NCBI RefSeq assembly: GCF_900115545.1
Contig: NZ_FOWV01000001.1
Span: 186,001 to 250,000, forward strand
Source of the DNA: Ralstonia sp. NFACC01
GTDB taxonomy: Bacteria > Pseudomonadota > Gammaproteobacteria > Burkholderiales > Burkholderiaceae
Length of the DNA stretch: 64,000 bases
Direction of reading: 5' to 3'
Positions 26,898 through 35,350 of this stretch are shown here, piece by piece (within the stretch, counting starts at the first letter, position 1; each line of letters begins with the position of its first letter). Below the pieces are notes generated by a model. The model was not told the DNA's origin. It saw nothing but the letters and a program-made list of their open reading frames with translations, and did no database searches. A program made the position numbers and the translations under genes.

Positions 26898-29432
26898 ATG
26901 TCACGTTTCTCCGTCTGGACCCAAGCCCTGCGCATGCTGCGCCGCGACTGGCGCGCCGGTGAACTGAACCTTCTGCTCGTCGCGCTGGTGCTGGCTGTGG
27001 CCGCGCTGGCGTCGGTCAGTTTCCTCGCCGATCGCATGCACGCCGGCCTGGAGCGCGACGCGCGCCAGTTGATCGGTGCGGATGTGCTTGTCGTGTCCGA
27101 CCAGCCGCTGCCGCCCGACATCGAGACACATGCGCGTGCGAGCGGCCTGCAGGTCACGCACACCGCCACCTTCCCCAGCATGGCGAGCACGTTGACCACG
27201 GGCGCCTCGGGCGAACCGGTATCGCAACTCGCCGCCATCAAGGCCGTCGACGTGGGTTACCCGCTGCGCGGCACCCTCAAAGTGAGCGATGACGGGCGCG
27301 ATACCGTGGGCGCACCCATCCAGGGCATTCCTGCTGCAGGCACGGTGTGGGTGGACGCACCGCTGCTCGAAGCGCTCGGCATTCGCGTGGGCGATGCGAT
27401 GCGCCTGGGCACGCGTACCTTCAAGGTCGCCCATGTCATCACCCAGGAACTCGATCGCGGCGCCGGCTTCATGAATTTCGCCCCTCGGGTGATGCTGCCG
27501 ATGTCGGACCTGGGTTCGACGGGCCTAGTCACCTACGGCAGCCGGGTCACGTATCGCTTGCTGGTGGCGGGCCCTGACGCCGCTGCCAACGCGTTCCACA
27601 CCTGGGCCGAGAACGAAGCGAAAACGCGCCAGCTGCGTGGCGTGCGCGTTGAATCGTTGCAAAACGGCCAGCCGCAGATGCGCGAAACGCTGGACCGCGC
27701 TGAGCGCTTTCTCTCGCTCGTCGCCTTGCTGGCCGCGATGATTGCCGCCGTGGCAATCACCATGGCCGCGCGCCGTTACACCGCGCGGCATACGGATGCG
27801 GTGGCCGTCATCAAATGCCTGGGTCTCAAGCAGGGACAGATTCTCGGCACGTTCGCGCTGGAGTTCTTGCTGATCGGCGTGCTGGGTTCGGCCGTCGGCG
27901 TGGGGCTGGGTTATGGCGCGCACTGGTTATTGCTGGCGTCGCTCGGCGACCTGGTCACGGTGACATTGCCCGCGCCATCCATCTGGCCTGCGGTCGTGGG
28001 TGTAACGGCGGGGCTGGTGCTGCTCATTGGTTTTGCCGTGCCGCCGTTGCTGAGCCTCGTGCGCGTCGCACCGCTGCGCGTGCTGCGGCGCGATGTGGCG
28101 GAGCGCGCCGTTGCCGCGTGGATTGGCTATGCGCTAGGAGCGGCAGCGTTCTTTGCGCTGCTCGTGGTATCGGCGCGCGACGTGAAGCTCGGCGCGCTGA
28201 CGGCCGCCGGGTTTGCCGGCGCCATCGTCGTATTTGCGCTCCTGGCTGCAGGCGGATTGCGCGCGCTGGCGGTGTCGCTGGGACGTGGTCGTGCGCTCGG
28301 CGTGGGTTGGCGCTTTGCGCTGGCCGTACTGGAGCGCCGTCGTGGCGTAAGCGTGCTGCAAACCGTGGCGCTTGCCGTCGGGTTGATGGCGCTGCTGTTG
28401 CTTGCCATGACGCGCAATGACCTGATCCGCTCCTGGCACAACGCCACTCCGGCCGATGCGCCCAACCGTTTCATCATCAATATCCAGCCTGACCAGATGC
28501 AGGCGGTGGCGCAGGCGCTCGCCCAAGCTGGCGTGGCGGATCCGAAGCTCTACCCGATGGTGCGGGGGCGCCTGACGCAAGTGAATGGCCAGGTGATCGA
28601 TCGCCAGACCTATGCCGAATCGCGCGCCCGCAATCTGGTCGAACGCGAATTCAACCTGTCGTACGCAACCGGGCAGCCGCCTGAAAATCGCATCGTTTCC
28701 GGCCAATGGTTCAGCGGGCAGAAGCCTGAGGCCTCAGTGGAAGAGGGCATCGCCAAGACGCTCAACCTGCACCTGGGCGACGTACTGCGTTTCGACATCG
28801 CCGGGCAGACGGTGGATGCGCCCATCACGTCATTGCGCAAGCTCGACTGGAGCTCGATGCGCGTGAATTTCTTCGTGATCCTGCCGCCCGTGGCGCTGCA
28901 CGACATGCCGCAGACGTACGTAACCGCGTTCCGCATTCCCGCCGGGCAGGCCGATCTGCCGGCCAAGCTCGTGCGTGAGTTTCCGAACCTCACGGTGGTC
29001 GATACCGAACTGATCTTGCAGCAGGTGCAGGGCGTGCTGGATCAGGTAACGGCGGCGGTGGAATTCCTCTTCGTCTTTACGTTGGCGGCGGGTGTGCTGG
29101 TCCTCTATGCCGCGCTCTCCGGCTCGCGCGACGAGCGCTTGCGCGACGCCGGCGTGCTGCGCGCGCTTGGCGCGGGCTCCGGGGTGGTACGCCAGACGCA
29201 ATATGCAGAAGTGCTGATCGTTGGCGGCCTGGCCGGGCTGATGGCCGGCGTGGGCGCAATCGCCATCGGCTGGGTGCTCTCGGCGCACGTGTTCGATTTT
29301 CCGTATCGTTTCAACCCGGCGATCCTGCCGGTGGGCATCGTGAGCGGCATGGCGTGCGCCTTCATCGGCGGCTGGCTGGGCTTGCGCGACGTGCTGCGTC
29401 GCCCGGCCATGGCAACGCTTCGTGACGCATGA
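26898..29432 (+). CDS. FtsX-like ABC transporter permease (YbbP type)
   Basis: 844-residue inner-membrane protein. An N-terminal helix (about residues 25-45, LNLLLVALVLAVAALASVSF) is followed by a large periplasmic MacB-like domain, a four-helix FtsX block in the middle, a second periplasmic domain, and a C-terminal FtsX block (VLVLYAALSGSRDERLRDAGVLRALG). This layout matches YbbP, which works with the ATPase YbbA and esterase TesA. No ATPase gene is adjacent, so its partner must be elsewhere. Start 26898 (MSRFSVWTQ) begins where homology begins. Confidence 0.85.
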   Translation: MSRFSVWTQALRMLRRDWRAGELNLLLVALVLAVAALASVSFLADRMHAGLERDARQLIGADVLVVSDQPLPPDIETHARASGLQVTHTATFPSMASTLTTGASGEPVSQLAAIKAVDVGYPLRGTLKVSDDGRDTVGAPIQGIPAAGTVWVDAPLLEALGIRVGDAMRLGTRTFKVAHVITQELDRGAGFMNFAPRVMLPMSDLGSTGLVTYGSRVTYRLLVAGPDAAANAFHTWAENEAKTRQLRGVRVESLQNGQPQMRETLDRAERFLSLVALLAAMIAAVAITMAARRYTARHTDAVAVIKCLGLKQGQILGTFALEFLLIGVLGSAVGVGLGYGAHWLLLASLGDLVTVTLPAPSIWPAVVGVTAGLVLLIGFAVPPLLSLVRVAPLRVLRRDVAERAVAAWIGYALGAAAFFALLVVSARDVKLGALTAAGFAGAIVVFALLAAGGLRALAVSLGRGRALGVGWRFALAVLERRRGVSVLQTVALAVGLMALLLLAMTRNDLIRSWHNATPADAPNRFIINIQPDQMQAVAQALAQAGVADPKLYPMVRGRLTQVNGQVIDRQTYAESRARNLVEREFNLSYATGQPPENRIVSGQWFSGQKPEASVEEGIAKTLNLHLGDVLRFDIAGQTVDAPITSLRKLDWSSMRVNFFVILPPVALHDMPQTYVTAFRIPAGQADLPAKLVREFPNLTVVDTELILQQVQGVLDQVTAAVEFLFVFTLAAGVLVLYAALSGSRDERLRDAGVLRALGAGSGVVRQTQYAEVLIVGGLAGLMAGVGAIAIGWVLSAHVFDFPYRFNPAILPVGIVSGMACAFIGGWLGLRDVLRRPAMATLRDA

Positions 29433-29466
29433 CGACGCCCGAATTTTTTGATGTGACTGACGCTGT

Positions 29467-29871
29467 ATGACTGACGCAACTTCCGGCCAGGAACCCCTGG
29501 CGTTTGACCTCATTGGCGGCGAAGCGCGTGTGCGCGAACTCGTTGACCGTTTCTACGACCAGATGGATCTGGAGCCTGAGTTTGCCGTGCTGCGCTCGCT
29601 GCACCCGCAAAGTCTGGATGGATCGCGCGACAAGCTGTTCTGGTTCCTGTGCGGCTGGCTGGGCGGCCCGAATCATTTCATCGAGCGCTTTGGCCATCCG
29701 CGCTTGCGCGCGCGCCATATGCCGTTCGAGATCGGCACGCAGGAGCGTGATCAGTGGATGCGCTGCATGGCACTCGCCATGCAAGACATCGGCTTGGACG
29801 AAGCACTGCAGATGCGCTTGATGCAGGCCTTCTGGCAGACCGCCGACTGGATGCGGAACGTGCAGCGCTAA
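29467..29871 (+). CDS. Group II truncated haemoglobin
   Basis: 134 residues. 2-over-2 globin fold: FDLIGGEARVRELVDRFYDQM (helices A-B region), the haem-contacting FLCGWLGGPNHFIERFGHPRLRARHMPFEI segment with the proximal His, and AFWQTADWM. Proposed roles in this family are oxygen/NO chemistry and redox sensing; the physiological role here is unknown. It starts 34 bp after the permease gene and may be co-transcribed with the DUF924 gene downstream. Confidence 0.88.
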   Translation: MTDATSGQEPLAFDLIGGEARVRELVDRFYDQMDLEPEFAVLRSLHPQSLDGSRDKLFWFLCGWLGGPNHFIERFGHPRLRARHMPFEIGTQERDQWMRCMALAMQDIGLDEALQMRLMQAFWQTADWMRNVQR

Positions 29872-29919
29872 GGTGCCGCGCTAAAGCGCACCTTCAAGAA
29901 TAAATTTGAGGAGACCCCG

Positions 29920-30498
29920 ATGATCGGTTTGCCCACCGCCGACGACGTGCTCGCGTTCTGGTTCGGCAACGCGCCGCTGGTCGACGCACGGCCGGAGTGG
30001 TTCACCAAATCCGACGCGTTCGATGCCGAGATCCGCGCGCGCTTCTTGCCGTTGTGGGAAGCGCTTTCCACGGGCGACGCCGACACCTGGATGGATACGC
30101 CGCTCGAAGCCATCGCGCGCATCGTCGTGCTAGATCAGTTCTCGCGCAACATGTTTCGCGGCAGTGCGCGCGCTTTTGCGAGCGACGCGGCAGCGTTGCA
30201 CACCGCGCAGATCGTCGTGGCCGCAGGGTGGGATGCGCAATTGCCGACGCGCCATCACCGTGTGTTCTGCTACCTGCCTTTCGAGCACAGCGAGGCGATG
30301 TCTGCGCAGAACGAATCGATTCGCCTCTACACACGCCTGCGCGATCAGGAAGGCGATGCGGACCCGCTCATCTGGGCGGAGAAGCACCGCGAGATCGTGG
30401 CGCGCTTCGGGCGTTTTCCACATCGCAACGAAGCCCTCGGGCGCGTTTCCACACCCGAGGAAGTTGCGTTTCTGACCCAGCCAGGGTCGTCGTTTTAG
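29920..30498 (+). CDS. DUF924 family protein
   Basis: 192-residue all-alpha cytosolic protein of the DUF924 family: VLAFWFGNA at the N-terminus, IVVLDQFSRNMFRGSARAFASD, and a HHRVFCYLPFEHSEAMSAQ segment. The fold resembles TPR-like helical repeats; biochemical function is not established. A GAGGAG ribosome site lies 7 bases before the ATG. Convergent with the LysE-type exporter gene. Confidence 0.85.
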   Translation: MIGLPTADDVLAFWFGNAPLVDARPEWFTKSDAFDAEIRARFLPLWEALSTGDADTWMDTPLEAIARIVVLDQFSRNMFRGSARAFASDAAALHTAQIVVAAGWDAQLPTRHHRVFCYLPFEHSEAMSAQNESIRLYTRLRDQEGDADPLIWAEKHREIVARFGRFPHRNEALGRVSTPEEVAFLTQPGSSF

Positions 30499-30517
30499 GC
30501 CAACGGCGCCTTTCCGC

Positions 30518-31114
30518 TCAACGGCTCAGCACCGAATACATCAGCGTTCCCGAGAAGGTGAGCAGTACCAGCGCTGCGCCGCGCAACAGTTTGGGCGTGT
30601 GAGACGCCCACGTGCGCCGTGCCGTGAGCAGCATGCCCAGATACGACCAGCCGATGGCAATGGGCACCAAGACAACCAGGAACGTGGCGATGGTCCGCCC
30701 AAAATTGGCTGCGGACTGGAATGCTGCGAGCGGAAAGAGCGTGCTTGCAAACAGCAGCGCCTTCGGGTTCATCAACGTGGTGACGAACATGTCGCGCAAG
30801 CTGACAGGATTCGCCGCAACGTGCTGCAGCGCCCCGCTTTGTCGCCAGATCTTTGCGGCCAAGTAGAGGATGTACACGGAATTCAGCAGCTTGACGACGG
30901 CTACCAGCCACGGCTGACTGACCGACAGCGCGGTCAGAAAGAATCCCCACAGCGAGATTGAAGTGACATAGCCCAGCGCCTCAGCAGCAATGAGCGGGCT
31001 CGTCCGCCGCACGCCCACCTTGAGGCCGGACGAGAGCAGCAGCGTGTTCGTCGGCCCCGGCATGATCAGCACCAGGGACGCGTACAGCGCCATCGTAAGC
31101 AACGAGTCTTGCAT
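30518..31114 (-). CDS. LysE/RhtB family amino-acid exporter
   Basis: 198-residue inner-membrane protein with about six helices. The N-terminal LysE-family motif LVLIMPGPTNTLLLSSGL, then a LGYVTSISLWGFFL helix, RDMFVTTLMNPKALLFA in the middle, and a hydrophobic C-terminus. Members export amino acids or homoserine lactones; substrate is not readable. It starts 6 bp after the LOG-protein gene stop, so the three genes TetR-LOG-LysE form one probable transcript. Confidence 0.88.
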   Translation of the reverse strand: MQDSLLTMALYASLVLIMPGPTNTLLLSSGLKVGVRRTSPLIAAEALGYVTSISLWGFFLTALSVSQPWLVAVVKLLNSVYILYLAAKIWRQSGALQHVAANPVSLRDMFVTTLMNPKALLFASTLFPLAAFQSAANFGRTIATFLVVLVPIAIGWSYLGMLLTARRTWASHTPKLLRGAALVLLTFSGTLMYSVLSR

Positions 31115-31120
31115 GTCGCC

Positions 31121-31705
31121 CTACGTGCGCTCGCGACGTTCCGACCACTTGTCGACGGTCTCGCGCGGCGCACGCGCCAGCATGTCGATCAACGCGGCGG
31201 GGTCGTCGCTCACGTGCAGCAGGTCAGCGTGGTGGCGCTTGAGGAAGCCTTCCTGCACGGCGTGGTCGATGAAGGCGAGGAGCTTGTCGTAGAAGCCCGC
31301 CACGTTCAGCAGGCCGATCGGCTTGTTGTGATAGCCGAGCTGCAGCCACGTGAAGGTCTCGAAGAGTTCTTCGTACGTCCCGACGCCGCCGGGCATGGCG
31401 ATGAAGGCATCTGCACGGTCAGCCATCATTTGCTTGCGCTGGTGCATGCTGTCGACGATGTGCAGCTCGGTCAGGTCTTTATGCCCGACCTCCTTGCGCA
31501 CGAGCGATTTCGGGATGATGCCGATCACCGGGGTGCCGCCTTGCAGCACGGCGTCGGCCACTATGCCCATCAAGCCAACGTTGCCGCCGCCGTAGACGAG
31601 CGTCAGGTCGCGCTTGACCATCTCGTTGCCCAGCGCGATGGCGCTGGCTTTATATTCCGGGCGCTCGCCCGGGCTGGAACCGCAATAGACGCAGATCGAT
31701 TTCAT
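31121..31705 (-). CDS. LOG family protein (cytokinin riboside 5'-monophosphate phosphoribohydrolase-like)
   Basis: 194 residues. Shows the LOG signatures PGGVGTYEELFE and the MHQRKQMM substrate motif, plus an N-terminal SICVYCGSSPG and YGGGNVGLMG nucleotide-fold motif. Family members split nucleoside monophosphates such as AMP or cytokinin riboside phosphates into base and ribose-5-phosphate. Non-plant-associated bacteria also carry them, so a cytokinin role is not implied. The ATG overlaps the TetR stop by 4 bases. Confidence 0.9.
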   Translation of the reverse strand: MKSICVYCGSSPGERPEYKASAIALGNEMVKRDLTLVYGGGNVGLMGIVADAVLQGGTPVIGIIPKSLVRKEVGHKDLTELHIVDSMHQRKQMMADRADAFIAMPGGVGTYEELFETFTWLQLGYHNKPIGLLNVAGFYDKLLAFIDHAVQEGFLKRHHADLLHVSDDPAALIDMLARAPRETVDKWSERRERT

Positions 31706-32412
31706 TGAGCAGTAGTGTTGTTGCTGGGCTTGCCGATGGGCGGATCGTTGCTGCGGCTCACCGCCAGCAAATCAAACGCCCGCCGCGGCTTGCCGCGCAG
31801 GTAAGGCGCGAGGATCGACAGGATGTGGTAGCTCGCGCCGTGCAGGTGGTCACGGATCGCGTTCTGGTCGTTGTACTGGCGTGGGTGCTGCACAAACTGG
31901 AACGACAGCCAGTAAGTGGCGATCACCACGATGTTGGTGCAGATGACGTCGACTTGCTCGGCCGTGGCTTCCATCTCGCCGTCTTCGATGAACTGGTGGC
32001 AGATGTCCATAGCGAAGTGGCGCTTTTGCTCGACGATGCGCTTGAAGTTCAATTCAAGCATGCGGTTGCGCGCGAGCAGATCGTTGATGTCGCGGTACAG
32101 GAAGCGGTAGTTCCACAGGAACTCCGACATGTACTGCAGGTAGCCCCACGTCTCGTCGAGTGTGGCCTTGTGGTCGTCCGGCAGCTTCAGGCGACGCGCG
32201 ATCTCCTGCTCGAACTGCACGAAGATCGAGTTGATGATGTCGTCCTTGTTGCGGAAGTGGTAGTACAGGTTGCCCGGGCTGATCTCCAGCTCTTCGGCGA
32301 TCGTCGTGGTGGTGACGTTGGGCTCGCCCAGTTCGTTGAACAGGCGCAGCGACACTTCGAGGATGCGATCGCGCGTGCGGCGCGGGCCGGTGGAATGCTG
32401 CTTGGTTTCCAT
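31702..32412 (-). CDS. TetR/AcrR-family transcriptional regulator
   Basis: 236 residues. The N-terminal HTH (about residues 12-58; TRDRILEVSLRLFNELG, TTIAEELEISPGNLYYHFRNKDDII) is a clear TetR domain. The C-terminal region (LWNYRFLYRDINDLLARN) is of the type often found in regulators tied to fatty-acid or lipid functions, with ligand unknown. Translationally coupled to the LOG gene (ATGA overlap). A gene-free 136 bp separates it from dgkA, upstream on the same strand. Confidence 0.9.
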   Translation of the reverse strand: METKQHSTGPRRTRDRILEVSLRLFNELGEPNVTTTTIAEELEISPGNLYYHFRNKDDIINSIFVQFEQEIARRLKLPDDHKATLDETWGYLQYMSEFLWNYRFLYRDINDLLARNRMLELNFKRIVEQKRHFAMDICHQFIEDGEMEATAEQVDVICTNIVVIATYWLSFQFVQHPRQYNDQNAIRDHLHGASYHILSILAPYLRGKPRRAFDLLAVSRSNDPPIGKPSNNTTAQ

Positions 32413-32548
32413 TGACTGCCAAGGCCGGTGGCCCTGTCTCCGTGGCGTATTGGTGCCCGGATTATAAGAGATCGTGCTTGTGCAACGACCCCCACACGCT
32501 GCGGGGCAGACATTGCCAAACGTTGTCGCCGGCTTTTCGCTGGTGTTC

Positions 32549-33013
32549 CTAATGCAACAGCGACGCCACCCACGGCCAGGCGATCGCTACCCACGTTCCC
32601 ACGCACAGCAGCAGAGCCAGCATGACGGCCGCGCTGCCGAAATCCTTGGCACGCTTGGAAAGCCCGTGCTGCTCGAGCGAGATGCGGTCGACCGCCGCTT
32701 CCACGCTCGAATTGAGCAGCTCGACGATGAGCACCAGGACCAGCGTGCCCAGCATCAGAATGCGCTCGACCACCGTGGCGGGAATGACGAACGCGCACGG
32801 TAGCAGGATCGCGCACAGCGTCAATTCCTGGCGGAACGCGCTTTCCTCGTCGATGGCGAAGCGGATGCCGCTGATGGAGTTCTTGAGCGCAAACCACGCC
32901 CGCGTGATGCCGCGATTGCCTTTATGCGGGTTGTCTGCTGGCGAGTACGCCCCAGCTGCAGGCGGTGCGGGCGGATTTTCCAGTCGCTGATCTGGCGGGG
33001 TGGTGGGCTTCAT
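32549..33013 (-). CDS. dgkA: Diacylglycerol kinase
   Basis: 154-residue inner-membrane kinase phosphorylating diacylglycerol to phosphatidate. The core matches DgkA: GITRAWFALKNSISGIRFA amphipathic helix, EESAFRQEL, and the active-site helix ELLNSSVEAAVDRIS, with three transmembrane helices. It is about 30 residues longer than the E. coli enzyme owing to a Pro-rich cytosolic N-terminus. It starts 12 bp after the glycosyltransferase gene, suggesting it handles diacylglycerol produced or used by the operon partners. Confidence 0.93.
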   Translation of the reverse strand: MKPTTPPDQRLENPPAPPAAGAYSPADNPHKGNRGITRAWFALKNSISGIRFAIDEESAFRQELTLCAILLPCAFVIPATVVERILMLGTLVLVLIVELLNSSVEAAVDRISLEQHGLSKRAKDFGSAAVMLALLLCVGTWVAIAWPWVASLLH

Positions 33014-33025
33014 GGAACGCAAGGC

Positions 33026-34156
33026 TCAGGCACCCGCGGCGGTGGACGGCTCGGCGGCCTTGGTGTTGTCGGCTTGTGCGGCCGGCATCGGGCGCAGGTG
33101 TGCGAGGAACTGTTCGGAGGCGGCGCGCCACGAGAACTTCTCGGCGTGCGCACGCGCCGTGACGCGGTCGATGCGCAGCGCTTCAAGGCAGGCTTCCCGC
33201 AGGTCTTCGCGCAACGCACCGGCCGGTGAATCGCCCAGCACGTCGATCGGGCCCGTCACCGGATACGCTGCCACCGGCAGGCCGCTGGCAAGTGCTTCCA
33301 GCAATACCAAGCCGAACGTGTCGGTGCGGCTCGGGAAGACGAACACATCGGCCGAGGCATACACCTTGGCCAGCTCCGGCTGCTTGAGCACGCCGAGGTA
33401 GCTGGCATTCGGGTACTTCGCTTTCAACCCGGCCAGCGCGGGGCCCTCACCGACCACCCACTTGGACCCCGGCAGATCCAGCTCCAGGAAAGCTTCGACG
33501 TTCTTCTCCACGGCCACACGGCCGACATACAGGAAGATCGGGTGCGCCGTGTTGAGCACGTTGCTGCGCTGGGCGGTGAAGATGTCCAGATCGACGCCGC
33601 GCGTCCACAGCACGCCGTTGGTGATGCCGTAGTCGGCAAGGTCTTTAAGCACCACGGGCGTCGGCGCCATCACGGCCTGCGCAGGGCTGTGGAACCAGCG
33701 CAGAAAGCGATACGTCCACGCCAGCGGAATGCCGAAGCGCGCCTGCACATACTCCGGAAAACGGGTGTGGTACGCAGTCGTATAGGGCAGCTTGTGGCGC
33801 AGCGCATAGGCGCGTGCGGCCAGGCCCAGCGGGCCTTCGGTGGCGATGTGCAGCGCCTGCGGGGCGAACTTCTCGATGCGCTCGCGCACGCGCTTGGCCG
33901 GCAGGATCGACAGGCGGATTTCCGGATACGTCGGGCACGGCACCGTCTTGAATTCCAGCGGCGTGATCATGTCGACAATGTGCCCCATGGCCTCCAGCTC
34001 GCGACGCGTCTGGGTGAGGGTACGGACGACGCCGTTGACCTGCGGTTCCCAGGCATCGGTGACGATCATGACTTTCACGGGCTCTCCTTGGGGGGTAGGT
34101 TGGGCGGCAATGGGCTGCACGAGGTCGATGCTGGTGTGGGTCATAGAGGCTTCCAT
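33026..34156 (-). CDS. GT1 family glycosyltransferase (candidate glycolipid glucosyltransferase, Agt-like)
   Basis: 376-residue GT-B glycosyltransferase. The N-terminal acceptor domain has VTDAWEPQVNGVVRTL, CPTYPEIRLSI, TEGPLGLAARAYALR and YTTAYHTRFPEYV. The C-terminal donor domain has LYVGRVAVEKNVEAFLEL and FPSRTDTFGLVLLEALASG with the catalytic EX7E-type Glu. This combination resembles Agt enzymes that glycosylate diacylglycerol and that in several bacteria sit beside the phospholipase PlcP. Older annotation would say alpha-mannosyltransferase. Its ATG overlaps the upstream gene stop (TGATG); an ATG at 34144 with GGAAG upstream is equally possible. Confidence 0.82.
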   Translation of the reverse strand: MEASMTHTSIDLVQPIAAQPTPQGEPVKVMIVTDAWEPQVNGVVRTLTQTRRELEAMGHIVDMITPLEFKTVPCPTYPEIRLSILPAKRVRERIEKFAPQALHIATEGPLGLAARAYALRHKLPYTTAYHTRFPEYVQARFGIPLAWTYRFLRWFHSPAQAVMAPTPVVLKDLADYGITNGVLWTRGVDLDIFTAQRSNVLNTAHPIFLYVGRVAVEKNVEAFLELDLPGSKWVVGEGPALAGLKAKYPNASYLGVLKQPELAKVYASADVFVFPSRTDTFGLVLLEALASGLPVAAYPVTGPIDVLGDSPAGALREDLREACLEALRIDRVTARAHAEKFSWRAASEQFLAHLRPMPAAQADNTKAAEPSTAAGA

Positions 34157-35214
34157 CAGGCGGCGGCCGCAGCGGCACGGCGTGCGCGGCGGGAGGTGCG
34201 CGGCGCATCGAGCAGATGCGTCCAGTAGACGATCTGCAGTTCGCCTTCCATGGTTTCGACCAGGGCAGAAAGGCTTTCCACCCAGTCGCCGTCGTTGCAG
34301 TAAAGCTGGCCGTCGATCTCGCGGATCTCGGCTTTGTGGATATGCCCGCAGACCACGCCGTCGCAGCCGCGGCGGCGCGCTTCATCCGTCATCACGCGCT
34401 CGAACGAATTGATGAAATTGACCGCGTTCTTGACCTGATGCTTGAGGTATTGCGACAAAGACCAGTACGGAAAACCAAGCCGCACGCGGATCCGGTTGAA
34501 GTGCCGGTTCATCGCCAGGATGAACGTGTAGAGCGAGTCGCCGACGTAGGCAAGCCAGCGCGCATGCTGCATCACGCCGTCGAACAGGTCGCCGTGCACG
34601 ACCCACAGGCGCTTGCCCGTGGCCGTCACGTGCACCGCGTCTTCAGCGACTTCGATATCGCCAAAGTTCAGCCCGTGGAACTGGCGCGCCATCTCGTCGT
34701 GGTTGCCCGGGATGAAGACGACGCGTGTGCCTTTGCGCGCGCGGCGCAGCACCTTCTGCACCACATCGTTGTGTGCCTGCGGCCAGTACCAGCCCTTGCG
34801 CAGTTGCCAGCCGTCAACGATGTCGCCCACCAGGTACAGCGTGTCCGATTCGTGGTGCTTGAGAAAGTCGAGCAGGTAGTCGGCCTGGCAGCCCGGCGTG
34901 CCGAGGTGGATGTCCGACAGCCAGATCGTGCGGTAGCGCTGGATTTTCTCGGCGGGCGGGTCAGCGTCGGTGTCGGCCGATCGATCGGGCGCCAACGTCG
35001 ACGCCGGCGTGGCGACCGGTGCTTCGTGTTCGCGCACATCGCCCCGACCTGCCGGTACAGCCGAGCCCAGCGCACCCGCGGCGGCGAGTCCGGCGGCCAT
35101 TTGCATCAGCGGCGGTGGAGCGTTCCAGTCGGAACCGGTGAGGGGAGCAGCGCGAAAGCGTTGCGCGAGGCGGCGGAGGAAACCAGGGCGCGATGGCAGA
35201 TTTGGCAGGACCAT
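34156..35214 (-). CDS. LpxH/PlcP-like metallophosphoesterase (candidate phospholipase C)
   Basis: 352 residues. About 90 low-complexity N-terminal residues precede a calcineurin-like domain with full metal-site motifs: SDIHLG (100-105), GDIVDGW (130-136), GNHDE (170-174), HGD (207-209) and GHIHKAE (290-296). Automatic annotation would call it UDP-2,3-diacylglucosamine diphosphatase. The LGTPGCQA, WYWPQAHND and RLGFPYWSLSQYLK segments fit the PlcP group, Mn-dependent phospholipases that cleave phospholipids to diacylglycerol under phosphate limitation. An ATG at 35259 is possible, but the Pho-box-like element lies only 10 bp from it, so 35214 is preferred. Confidence 0.8.
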   Translation of the reverse strand: MVLPNLPSRPGFLRRLAQRFRAAPLTGSDWNAPPPLMQMAAGLAAAGALGSAVPAGRGDVREHEAPVATPASTLAPDRSADTDADPPAEKIQRYRTIWLSDIHLGTPGCQADYLLDFLKHHESDTLYLVGDIVDGWQLRKGWYWPQAHNDVVQKVLRRARKGTRVVFIPGNHDEMARQFHGLNFGDIEVAEDAVHVTATGKRLWVVHGDLFDGVMQHARWLAYVGDSLYTFILAMNRHFNRIRVRLGFPYWSLSQYLKHQVKNAVNFINSFERVMTDEARRRGCDGVVCGHIHKAEIREIDGQLYCNDGDWVESLSALVETMEGELQIVYWTHLLDAPRTSRRARRAAAAAA

Positions 35215-35268
35215 GTCGGCAACAGAGGCTGCGTTGGACGGATTTCGCCATCGCTGCATGAAAAAGCC

Positions 35269-35297
35269 GTGTCAGAAACATGACCGTCACATGACGT
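35269..35297 (-). promoter_or_regulatory. Candidate Pho box (PhoB site), three 7-bp repeats at 11-bp period
   Basis: Read on the minus strand: ACGTCAT-GTGA-CGGTCAT-GTTT-CTGACAC. The consensus is CTGTCAT-N4-CTGTCAT; the repeats match 5, 6 and 5 of 7 positions with exact 11-bp spacing. It sits directly upstream of the PlcP-like/glycosyltransferase/dgkA unit. I could not score it statistically. Confidence 0.6.
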
Positions 35298-35350
35298 GAT
35301 TGCCGAGAAAGGGGCAGGCGTGCGCCCAAGACCTGCGCCGGGCGCGCATT

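Noticed and set aside
31121-31705. LOG protein taken as evidence of plant cytokinin production
   Set aside because: LOG-type proteins are widespread housekeeping nucleotide hydrolases and no cytokinin synthase is present in the window.
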